Assembly: GCA_030762935.1 (NCBI GenBank)
Contig: CM060890.1
Location: 152,802,129-152,866,128, forward strand
Direction of reading: 5' to 3'
Length of the DNA stretch: 64,000 nucleotides
From: Hymenopus coronatus
Taxonomy: Eukaryota; Arthropoda; Insecta; Mantodea; Hymenopodidae
Each line of letters opens with the position of its first letter. The stretch's first letter is position 1. Below the pieces are notes generated by a model. That model had not been told where the DNA came from, made no database searches, and was given only the letters and a program-made list of their open reading frames with translations. Positions 54,501-64,000 of this stretch are shown here, one piece after another. The translations under genes were made by a program, and so were the position numbers.

Positions 54501-57500
54501 GGTGAAATGATACTCAAATGATCTCGGGGTCCATAGAACTTAAAGTTCTTTAACCTGGTTGGTCAAATCGGACGATGAATGAAATTGGTGAATTGATGCT
54601 CAAATGATCTCAGGGTCCATGGAGCTTAACGTACTTTTACCTAGTTGGTCATATCGGACGATGAATGAAATTGGTGAAATGATGCCCTAATGATCTCAGG
54701 GTCCATGGAGCTTAAAGTACTTTAACCTGGTTGGTCATATCGGACGATGAATGAAATTGGTGAAATGATACTGAAATGATCTCAGGGTCCATGGAGCTTA
54801 ACGTTCTTTAACCTAGCTGGCCATATCGCACGAAGAATGAAATTGGTGAAATTATACTCAACTGATCTCAGGGTCCATGGAGCTTAACGTTTTTTAACCT
54901 GGTTGGTCATATCGGACGATGAATGAAATTGGTTGAATGATACTCAAATGATCTCAGGGTCCATGGAGCTTAACGTACTTTAACCTGGTTGGTCATATCG
55001 GACGATGAATGAAATTGGTAAAATAATAAATGATCTCAGGTTCCATGGAGCTTAACGTTCTTTACCTGGTTGGTCATATCGGACGATGAATGAAATTGGT
55101 TGAATGATACTCAAATGATCTCAGGGTCCATGGAGCTTAAAGTACTTTAACCAAGCTGGCCATATCGCACGATGAATGAAATTGCTGATATGGTGCTCAA
55201 ATGATCTCGGGGTCCATGGAGTTTAACGTTCTTTAACCTGGTTGGTCATATCGGGCGATGAATGTAATTGGTGAAATGATGCTCAAATGATCTCAGGGTC
55301 CATGGAGCTTAAAGTACTTTAACTTGGATGGTCATATCGGACGATGAATGAAATTGGTGAAATGATACTCAAATGATCTCAGGGACAATGGAGCTTAAAG
55401 TACTTTAACCAAGTTGGCCATATCGCACGATGAATGAAATTGCTGAAATGGTGCTCAAATGATGTGAGGGTCCATGGAGTTTAACGTTCTTTAACCTGGT
55501 TGGTCATATCGGACGATGAATGAAATTGGTGAAATGATACTCAAATGATCTCAGGGTCCATTTAGCTTAAAGTACTTTAACCTGGTTGGTCAAATCGGAC
55601 GATGAATGAAATTGGTGAAATGATGCCCTAATGATCTCAGGGTCCATGGAGCTTAAAGTACTTTAACCTGGTTTGTCATATCGGACGAAGAATGAAATTG
55701 GTGAAATGATACTCAAATGATCTCAGGGTCCATGGAGCTTAACGTTCTTTAACCAGATTGGTCATATCGGACTATAAATAAAATTGGTAAAATAATAAAT
55801 GATTTCAGGGTCCATGGAGCTTAACGTTCTTTAACCTGGTTGGTCATATCGGACGATGAATAAAATTGGTGAAATGATACTCAAACGATCTCGGGGTCCA
55901 TAGAGCTTAAAGTACTTTAACCTGGTTGGTCAAATCGGACGATGAATGAAATTGGTGAAATGATGCTCAAATGATCTCAGGGTCCATGGAGCTTAACGTA
56001 CTTTAACCTGGTTGGTCATATCGGAAGATGAATGAAATTGGTGAAATGATGCCCTAATGATCTCAGGGTCCATGGAGCTTAAAGTACTTTAACCAGGTTG
56101 GTCATATCGGACGATGAATGAAATTGGTGAAATGTTACTCAAATGATCTCAGGGTCCATGGAGCTTAACGTTCTTCAACCTGGTTGGTATTATCGGACGA
56201 TGAATGAAATTGGTGAAATGATACTCAAATGATCTCAGGGTCCATGGAGCTTAACGTTCTTTAACCTGGTTTGTCATATCGGACTTAGAATGAAATTGGT
56301 AAAATAATAAATGATATCAGGGTCCATGAAGCTTAAAGTACTTTAACCTGGTTGGTCATATCGGACGAAGAATGAAATTGGTGAAATGATACTCAAATGA
56401 TCTCAGGGTCCACGGAGCTTAACGTACTTTAACCTGGTTGGCCATATCGCACGATGAATGAAATTGGTGAAATTACACTCAAATGATCTCAGGGTCCATG
56501 GAGCTTAACGTTCTTTAACCTGGTTGGTAATATCGGACGATGAATGAAATTGGTGAAATGATACTCATATGATCCCAGGGTCCATGGAGCTTAAAGTACT
56601 TTAACCTGGTTGGTCATATCGGACGATGAATGAAATTGGTGAAATGATACTCAAATGATCTCAGGGTCCATGGAGCTTAACGTTCTTTGACCTGGTTGGC
56701 CATATCGCACGATGAATTAAATTGGTGAAATGATACTCAAATGATCTCAGGGTCCATGGAGTGTAACGTTCTTTAACCTGGTTGCTAATATCGGACGATG
56801 AATGAAATTGGTGAAATGATACTCAAATGATCTCAGGGTCCATGGAGCTTAACGTTCTTTAACCTGGTTGGCCATATCGCACGATAATTGAAATTGGTGA
56901 AATGATAAATGATCTCAGGGTTCATGGAGCTTAAAGTACTTAAACCTGGGGGGTCATATCGCATGATGAATGAAATTGGTGAAATAATACTCAAATGATC
57001 TCAGGGTCCATGGAGCTTAACGTTCTTTTACCTGGTTGGCCATATCGCACGATGAATGAAATTGGTGAAATGATAAATGATCTCAGGGTCCATGGAGCTT
57101 AAAGTACTTTAACCTGGGGGGTCATATCGCACGATGAATGAAATTGGTGAAATGATACTCAAATGACCTCAGGGTCAATTGAGCTTAACGTTCTTTAACC
57201 TGGTTGGTCAAATCGGACGATGAATGAAATTGGTGAATTGATGCTCAAATGATCTCAGGGTCCATGGAGCTTAACGTACTTTTACCTGGTTGGTCATATC
57301 GGACGATGAATGAAATTGGTGAAATGATGCCCTAATGATCTCAGGGTCCATGGAGCTTAAAGTACTTTAACCTGGTTGGTCATATCGGACGATGAATGAA
57401 ATTGGTGAAATGATACTCAAATGATCTCAGGGTCCATGGAGCTTAACGTTCTTTAACCTGGTTGGTCATATCGGACGATGAATGAAATTGGTTGAATGAT

Positions 57501-57634
57501 ACTCAAATGATCTCAGGGTCCATGGAGCTTAAAGTACTTTAACCAAGCTGGCCATATCGCACGATGAATGAAATTGCTGAAATGGTGCTCAACTGATCTC
57601 AGGGTCCATGGAGTTTAACGTTCTTTAACCTTTT
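48502..57634. repeat. Block 3 HOR unit C (9133 bp)
   Basis: Complete unit with S1 (six-G monomer near 51290) and S2 (six-G monomer 54087), offset 2822 between them. The part up to about 53990 matches unit B at exactly 8885 bp, down to shared singletons (aattaatgatc near 51007 and 42121, cgtacattaacc near 51721 and 42837). The part after about 54000 matches unit A at 18018 bp, including ctgaaatgatct and the ctataaataaaat monomer. A private change is ctagttggtc near 54642. Confidence 0.85.
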
Positions 57635-60300
57635 GGTCATATCGGGCGATGAATGAAATTGGTGAAATGATACTAAAATGATCTCAGGGTCCATTGAGCT
57701 TAACGTTCTTTAACCTGGTTGGTCATATCGGACGATGAATGAAATTGGTAAAATAATAAATGATCTCAGGGTCCATGGAGCTTAACGTTCTTTAACCTTG
57801 TTGGTCATATCGGACGAAGAATGAAATTGGTGAAATGATACTCAAATGATCTCAGGGTCCATGGAGCTTAACGTTCTTTAACCTGGTTGGTCATATCGGA
57901 CGTTGAATGAAATTGGTAAAATGATACTCAAATGATCTCAGGGTCCATGGAGCTTAACGTTATTTGACCTGGATGGCCATATCGCACGATGAATTAAATT
58001 GGTGAAATGATACTCAAATGATCTCAGGGTCCATGGAGCTTAACGTTCTTTAACCTGGTTGGTCATATCGCACGATAAATGAAATTGGTGAAATGATAAA
58101 TGATCTCAGGGTCCATGGAGCTTAAAGTACTTTAACCTGGGGGGTCATATCGCATGATGAATGAAATTGGTGAAATAATACTCAAATGATCTCAGGGACC
58201 ATGGACCTTAACGTTCTTTAACCCGGTTGGTAATATCGGACGATGAATGAAATTGGTGAAATGATACTCCAATGATCTCAGGGTCCATGGAGCTTAACGT
58301 TCTTTTACCTGTTTGGGCATATCGCACGATGAATGAAATTGGTGAAATGATAAATGATCTCAGGGTCCATGGAGCTTAAAGTACTTTAACCAGGGGGGTC
58401 AGATCGCACGATGAATGAAATTGGTGAAATGATACTCAAATGACCTCAGGGTCCATTGAGCTTAACGTTCTTTAACCTGGTTGGTCACATCGGACGATGA
58501 ATGAAATTGGTGAAATGTTACTCAAATGATCTCAGGGTCCATGTAGGGTAACGTTCTTTAACCTGGTTAGTCATATCGGACGATGAATGAAATTGAAGAA
58601 ATGCTACTCAAATGAACTCACGGTCCATGGAGCTTAACGTTCTTTAACCTGGTTAGTCATATCGGACGATGAATGAAATTGGTAAAATGATAAATGATCT
58701 CAGGGTCCTTGGAGCTTAACGTTCTTTAACCTGGTTGGTCATATCGGACGATGAATGAAATTGGTGAAATGATACTCAAATGATCTCGGGGTCCATAGAG
58801 CATAAAGTTCTTTAACCTGGTTGGTCAAATCGGACTTAGAATGAAATTGGTAAAATAATAAATGATCTCAGGGTCCATGGAGCTTAAAGTACTTTAACCT
58901 GGTTGGTCATATCGGACGAAGAATGAAATTGGTGAAATGATACTCAAATGATCTCAGGGTCCATGGAGCTTAACGTACTTTAACCTGGTTGGCCATATCG
59001 CACGATGAATTAAATTGGTGAAATGATACTCAAATGAGCTCAGGGTCCATGGAGCGTAACGTTCTTTAACCTGGTTGCTAATATCGGACGATGAATGAAA
59101 TTGGTGAAATGATACTCAAATGATCTCAGGGTCCATGGAGCTTAACGTTCTTTAACCTGGTTGGTAATATCGGACGATGAATGAAATTGGTGAAATGATA
59201 CTCAAATGATCCCAGGGTCCATGGAGCTTAACGTTCTTTGACCTGGTTGGCCATATCGCACGATGAATTAAATTGGTGAAATGATACTCAAATGAGCTCA
59301 GGGTCCATGGAGCGTAACGTTCTTTAACCTGGTTGTTAATATCGGACGATGAATGAAATTGGTGAAATGATACTCAAATGATCTCAGGGTCCATGGAGCT
59401 TAACGTTCTTTAACCTGGTTGGCCATATCGCACGATAAATGAAATTGGTGAAATGATAAATGATCTCAGGGTTCATGGAGCTTAAAGTACTTAAACCTGG
59501 GGGGTCATATCGCATGATGAATGAAATTGGTGAAATAATACTCAAATGATCTCAGGGTCCATGGAGCTTAACGTTCTTTAACCTGGTTGGTAATATCGGA
59601 CGATGAATGAAATTGGTGAAATGATACTCAAATGATCTCAGGGTCCATGGAGCGTAACGTTCTTTAACCTGGTTAGTCATATCGGACGATGAATCAAATT
59701 GAAGAAATGCTACTCAAATGATCTCAGGGTCCATGGAGCTTAACGTTCTTTAACCTGGTTTGTCATATCGGACGATGAATGAAATTGGTTGAATGATACT
59801 CAAATGATCTCAGGGTCCATGGAGCTTAAAGTACTTTAACCAAGCTGGCCATATCGCACGATGAATGAAATTGCTGAAATGGTGCTCAAATGATCTCAGG
59901 GTCCATGGAGTTTAACGTTCTTTAACCTGGTTGGTCATATCGGGCGATGAATGAAATTGGTGAAATGATACTCAAATGATCTCAGGGTCCATGGAGCTTA
60001 ACGTTCTTTAACCTGGTTGGTCATATCGGACGATGAATGAAATTGGTAAAATAATAAATGATCTCAGGGTCCATGGAGCTTAACGTTCTTTAACCTGGTT
60101 GGTCATATCGGACGATGAATGAAATTATTGAAATGATACTCAAATGATCTCAGGGTCCATGGAGCTTAAAGTACTTTAACCTGGTTGGTCATATCGGACG
60201 AAGAATGAAATTGGTGAAATGATACTCAAATGATCTCAGGGTCCATGGAGCTTAACGTACTTTAACCTGGTTGGCCATATCGCACGATGAATGAAATTGG
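57635..60300. repeat. Block 3 HOR unit D, left part only
   Basis: Follows unit C at 9133 bp at first. One 86-bp monomer (gtactttaacctggttggcc with attacactc) is missing near 57870, after which the offset is 9047 (aattattg 51076 to 60123). It shares gatactccaatg, ggaccttaacg and aaatgaactcacgg with units A to C. Private changes include cctgtttgggc near 58310 and caggggggtcagatcg near 58390. The unit does not continue into S1: after about 60300 the order changes and divergence rises. Confidence 0.8.
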
Positions 60301-62745
60301 TGAAATTACACTCAAATGATCTCAGGGTCCATGGAGCTTAACGTTCTTTAACCTGGTTGGTCATATCGGACGTTGAATGAAATTGGTGAAATGATACTCA
60401 AATGATCTCAGGGTCCATGGAGCTTAACGTTTTTTGACCTGGTTGGCCATATCGCACGATGAATTAAATTGGTGAAATGATACTCAAATGATCTCAGGGT
60501 CCATGGAGCGTAACGTTATTTAACCTGGTTGGTAATATCGGACGATGAATGTAATTGATGAAATGATACTCAAATGATCTCAGGGTCCATGGAGCTAAAC
60601 GTTCTTTAACCTGGTTGGCCATATCGCAAGATAAATGAAATTGGTGAAATGATAAATGATCTAGGGGTCCATGGAGCTTAAAGTACTTTAACCTGGGGGG
60701 TCATATCGCATGATGAATGAAATTGGTGAAATAATACTCAAATGATCTCAGGGTCCATGGAGCTTAACGTTCTTTAACCCGGTTGGTAATATCGGACGAT
60801 GAATGAAATTGGTGAAATGATACTCCAATGATCTCAGGGTCCATGGAGCTTAACGTTCTTTTACATGTTTGGCCATATCGCACGATGAATGAAATTGGTG
60901 AAATAATAAATGATCTCAGGGTCCATGGAGCTTAAAGTACTTTAACCTGGTTGGTCATATCGGACGAAGAATGAAATTGGTGAAATGATACTCAAATGAT
61001 CTCAGGGTCCATGGAGCTTAACGTTCTTTAACCTGATTGGTCATATCGGACTATAAATGAACTTGGTAAAATAATAAATGATTTCAGGGTCCATGGAGCT
61101 TAACGTTCTTTAACCTGGTTGGTCATATCGGACGATGAATAAAATTGGTGTAATGATACTCAAACGATCTCGGGGTCCATAGAGCTTAAAGTACTTTAAC
61201 CTGGTTGGTCAAATCGGACGATGAATGAAATTGGTGAAATGATGCTCAAATGATCTCAGGGTCCATGGAGCTTAACGTACTTTAACCTGGTTGGTCATAT
61301 CGGAAGATGAATGAAATTGGTGAAATGTTACTCAAATGATCTCAGGGTCCATGGAGCTTAACGTTCTTTAACCTGGTTGGGAATATCGGACGATGAATGA
61401 AATTGGTGAAATGATACTCAAATGATCTCAGGGTCCATGGATCTTAACGTTCTTTAACCTGGTTGGTCATATCGGACTTAGAATGAAATTGGTAAAATAA
61501 TAAATGATATCAGGGTCCATGGAGCTTAAAGTACTTTAACCTGGTTGGTCATATCGGACGAAGAATGAAATTGGTGAAATGATACTCAAATGATCTCAGG
61601 GTCCATGGAGCTTAACGTTCTTTGACCTGGTTGGCCATATCGCACGATGAATTAAATTGGTGAAATGATACTCAAATGATCTCAGGGTCCATGGAGCTTA
61701 ACGTTCTTTAACCTGGTTGGTAATATCGAACGATGAATGAAATTAGTGAAATGATACTCAAATGATTTCAGGGTCCATGGAGCTTAACGTTCTTTTACCT
61801 GGTTGGCCATATCGCACGATGAATGAAATTGGTGAAATGATAAATAATCTCAGGGTCCATGGAGCTTAAAGTACTTTAACCTGGAGGGTCATATCGCACG
61901 ATGAATGAAATTGGTGAAATGATACTCAAATGACCTCAGGGTCAATTGAGCTTAACGTTCTTTAACCTGGTTGGTCAAATCGGACGATGAATGAAATTGG
62001 TGAATTGATGCTCAAATGATCTCAGGGTCCATGGATCTTAACGTACTTTTACCTGGTTGGTCATATCGGACGATGAATGAAATTGGTGAAATGATGCCCT
62101 AATGATCTCAGGGTCCATGGAGCTTAAAGTACTTTAACCTGGTTGGTCATATCGGACGATCAATGAAATTGGTGAAATGATACTCAAATGATCTCAGGGT
62201 CCATGGAGCTTAACGTTCTTTAACCTGGCTGGCCATATCGCACGAAGAATGAAATTGGTGAAATTATACTTAAATGATCTCAGGGTTCATGGAGCTTAAC
62301 GTTCTTTAACCTGGTTGGTCATATCGGACGATGAATGAAATTGGTTGAATGTTACTCAAATGATCTCAGGGTCCATGGAGCTTAAAGTACTTTAACCAAG
62401 CTGGCCATATCGCACGATGAATGAAATTGCTGAAATGGTGCTCAAATGATCTCAGGGTCCATGGAGTTTAACGTTCTTTAACCTTTTGAACATATCGGGC
62501 GATGAATGAAGTTGGTGAAATGATACTAAAATGATCTCAGGGTCCATTGAGCTTAACGATCTTTAACCTGGTTGGTCATATCGGACGATGAATGAAATTG
62601 GTAAAATAATAAATGATCTCAGGGTCCATGGAGCTTAACGTTCTTTAACCAGGTTGGTCATATCGGACGAAGAATGAAATTGGTGAAATGATACTCAAAT
62701 GATCTCAGGGTCCATGGAGCTTAACGTACTTTAACCTGGTTGGCC
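60300..62745. repeat. Diverged, poorly homogenised patch of the array
   Basis: Monomers here carry many private changes seen in no other unit: tttttgacc near 60430, gttatttaacc near 60518, aatgtaattgatg near 60548, gcaagataaatg near 60627, acatgtttggcc near 60864, ataaatgaacttgg near 61053, ggtgtaatg near 61148, gggaatatcgg near 61379, atcgaacg near 61726, gatcaatg near 62158, cttttgaacatatcggg near 62484, cgatctttaacc near 62558. About 60340-60900 resembles 57870-58370 (offset 2470), and about 60950-62500 resembles 55680-57635 (offset about 5279 shrinking to 4853). It looks like an old partial unit that escaped recent homogenisation. Confidence 0.78.
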
Positions 62746-62847
62746 ATATCGGACGATGAATGAAATTGGTAAAATAATAAATGATCTCAGGTTCCATGGA
62801 GCTTAACGTTCTTTACCTGGTTGGTCATATCGGACGATGAATGAAAT
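62745..62847. other. Double junction at the edge of the last segment
   Basis: Two switches occur within about 100 bp. At about 62750, ggccatatc (normally followed by gcacg) runs into ggacgatg and then the ctcaggttcc/ttctttacctgg monomer, as near 34130-34240. At about 62819-62847 the sequence switches to gaaattattgaaatg, matching 51076. A fragment little longer than one monomer is thus sandwiched between two seams. Confidence 0.72.
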
Positions 62848-64000
62848 TATTGAAATGATACTCAAATGATCTCAGGGTCCATGGAGCTTAAAGTACTTTA
62901 ACCTGGTTGGTCATATCGGACGAAGAATTAAATTGGTGAAATGATACTCAAATGATCTCAGGGTCCATGGAGCTTAACGTACTTTAACCTGGTTGGCCAT
63001 ATCGCACAGTGAATGAAATTGGTGAAATTACACTCAAATGATCTCAGGGTCCATGGAGCTTAAATTACTTTAATCTGGGGGGTCATATCGCACGATGAAT
63101 GAAATTGGTGAAATGATACTCAAATGACCTCAGGGTCCATTGAGCTTAAAATTCTTTAACCTGGTTGGTCACATCGGACGATGAATGAAATTGGTGAAAT
63201 GTTACTCAAATGATCTCAGGGTCCTTGGAGCGTAACGTTCTTTAACCTGGTTAGTCATATCGGACGATGAATGAAATTGAAGAAATGATACTCAAATGAT
63301 CTCAGGGTCCATGGAGCTTAATGTTCTTTAACCTGGTTGGTCATATCGGACGATGAATGAAATTGGTAAAATAATAAATGATCTCAGGGTCCATGGAGCT
63401 TAAAGTACTTTAACCTGGTTGGTCATATCGGACGAAGAATGAAATTGGTGAAATGATACTCAAATGATCTCAGGATCCATGGAGCTTAACGTACATTAAC
63501 CTGGTTGGCCATATCGCACGATGAATGAAATTGGTGAAATTACACTCAAATGATCTCAGGGTCCATGGAGCTTTAACGTTCTTTAACCTGGTTGGTAATA
63601 TCGGACGATGAATGAAATTGGTGAAATGATACTCAAATGATCTCGGGGTCCATAGAGCTTAAAGTTCTTTAACCTGGTTGGTCAAATCGGACGATGAATG
63701 AAATTGGTGAATTGATGCTCAAATGATCTCAGAGTCCATGGAGCTTAACGTACTTTTACCTGGTTGGTCATATCGGACGATGAATGAAATTGGTGAAATG
63801 ATGCCCTAATGATCTCAGGGTCCATGGAGCTTAAAGTACTTTAACCTGGTTGGTCATATCGGACGATGAATGAAATTGGTTGAATGATACTCAAATGATC
63901 TCAGGGTCCATGGAGCTTAACGTACTTTAACCTGGTTGGTCATATCGGACGATGAATGAAATTGGTAAAATAATAAATGATCTCAGGTTCCATGGAGCTT
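62845..64000. repeat. Recent copy of 51076-52231 at the window end
   Basis: From the aattattg mark to the last base, the sequence matches 51076-52231 at offset 11769 and 42191 onward at offset 20654. It includes the singletons gcacagtgaatg (63004), cgtacattaacc (63490) and cagagtccatgg (63730) that occur only in units B and C. I noticed no clear difference over this length. The array continues past the window edge in mid-unit. Confidence 0.85.

Larger units (their letters stand above)
27721..60300. repeat. Higher-order repeat block 3 (8.3-9.1 kb period)
   Basis: Diagnostic marks repeat with very long spacing. The deletion monomer with ccttttggtcatatcggg (aacttttgg in the first) falls at 31341, 39617, 48502 and 57635, giving intervals of 8276, 8885 and 9133 bp. 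The ctcaggttcc/gctaaacg monomer with ttggtcatatcgg lies at 27721, 35996 and 54014 (8275 and 18018, the latter = 8885+9133). Units hold roughly 97-107 monomers. Neighbouring units share even singleton changes such as cagagtccatgg (43075, 51961) and cagggcccatgg (44278, 53163), so turnover is recent. Each unit contains an internal duplication spaced 2.8-3.0 kb. Confidence 0.88.
1..64000. repeat. Satellite DNA array, 86-bp monomer, head to tail
   Basis: The same 86-bp unit repeats without interruption across the window, always in the same orientation. Landmarks in each unit are gatctcaggg, tccatggagc, ttaacgttct or ttaaagtact, cctggttgg, atatcggacgatg and gaaattggtgaaatg. Most monomers are 86 bp; a common class is 82 bp, and rare 83-85 bp forms carry small deletions. 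The consensus has 35 G+C in 86 (about 41%). Stop codons occur in every forward and reverse frame within each monomer, so the array is non-coding. No other sequence is inserted anywhere that I can see. This is typical of eukaryotic centromeric or heterochromatic satellites; location on the chromosome is inference. I do not recognise the family. Confidence 0.99.

Noticed and set aside
1..64000. CRISPR array
   Set aside because: Repeats are contiguous with no unique spacers between them; the variable positions are shared variants of one monomer.
1..64000. Protein-coding tandem repeats (for example a repetitive surface or silk-like gene)
   Set aside because: 86 bp is not a multiple of 3 and the consensus contains tga or taa at positions 10, 32, 42, 67, 71 and 85 forward, plus reverse-strand stops in all frames, so no frame stays open beyond a few monomers.
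1..64000. Canonical CENP-B box in the monomer
   Set aside because: The nearest resemblance is the stretch around ttctttaacctggttgg, but it lacks the required TTCG and CGGG core bases.
1..64000. rDNA intergenic spacer subrepeats
   Set aside because: IGS repeats can be of similar size, but no rRNA gene or spacer sequence interrupts 64 kb of monomers.
1..64000. Telomeric or subtelomeric repeat array
   Set aside because: No short telomere-type G-rich or C-rich hexamer or heptamer repeats are seen at either edge or inside the window.

Overview
The whole 64 kb window is one uninterrupted satellite DNA array. A monomer of 86 bp (a second length class is 82 bp) is repeated head to tail in a single orientation from the first base to the last, about 750 times by simple arithmetic. 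I see no protein-coding gene, RNA gene, transposon, non-satellite spacer or inversion. The consensus monomer has stop codons in all three forward and all three reverse frames, and 86 is not a multiple of 3, so long reading frames cannot run through the array. GC content of the consensus is about 41%, and CpG is not clearly depleted. An array of this kind points to a eukaryotic chromosome, most likely centromeric, pericentromeric or other constitutive heterochromatin in a long-read assembly. I do not recognise the monomer family and cannot name the organism.

The array has higher-order repeat (HOR) organisation that changes along the window. Block 1 (about 1-9686) has a 5480 bp HOR; its first copy is only 4023 bp because 1457 bp (17 monomers) are missing. 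Block 2 (about 9687-20246) has a 4018 bp HOR, with a short first copy (about 2.3 kb) and a longer last copy (4272 bp) carrying three extra monomers. A transitional stretch (about 20247-27720) holds an older 3675 bp-spaced duplication. Block 3 (about 27721-60300) has a very long HOR of 8275-9133 bp (about 100 monomers per unit), itself containing an internal duplication spaced about 2.8-3.0 kb. Next comes a noticeably more mutated patch (about 60.3-62.75 kb). Last, 62.84 kb to the window end is an almost exact copy of about 51.08-52.23 kb.

All blocks share the same rare monomer types (a six-G monomer, deletion monomers, a variant with a 14-bp palindrome), so they descend from a common ancestral array remodelled by unequal exchange and gene conversion. 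The most useful details are precise out-of-register junctions (about 1420, 45.1 kb, 46.7 kb, 62.75 kb, 62.83 kb), which lie inside monomers at homologous positions, as expected for recombination between misaligned repeats. All offsets were obtained by matching private variants by eye and should be confirmed with a dot plot.
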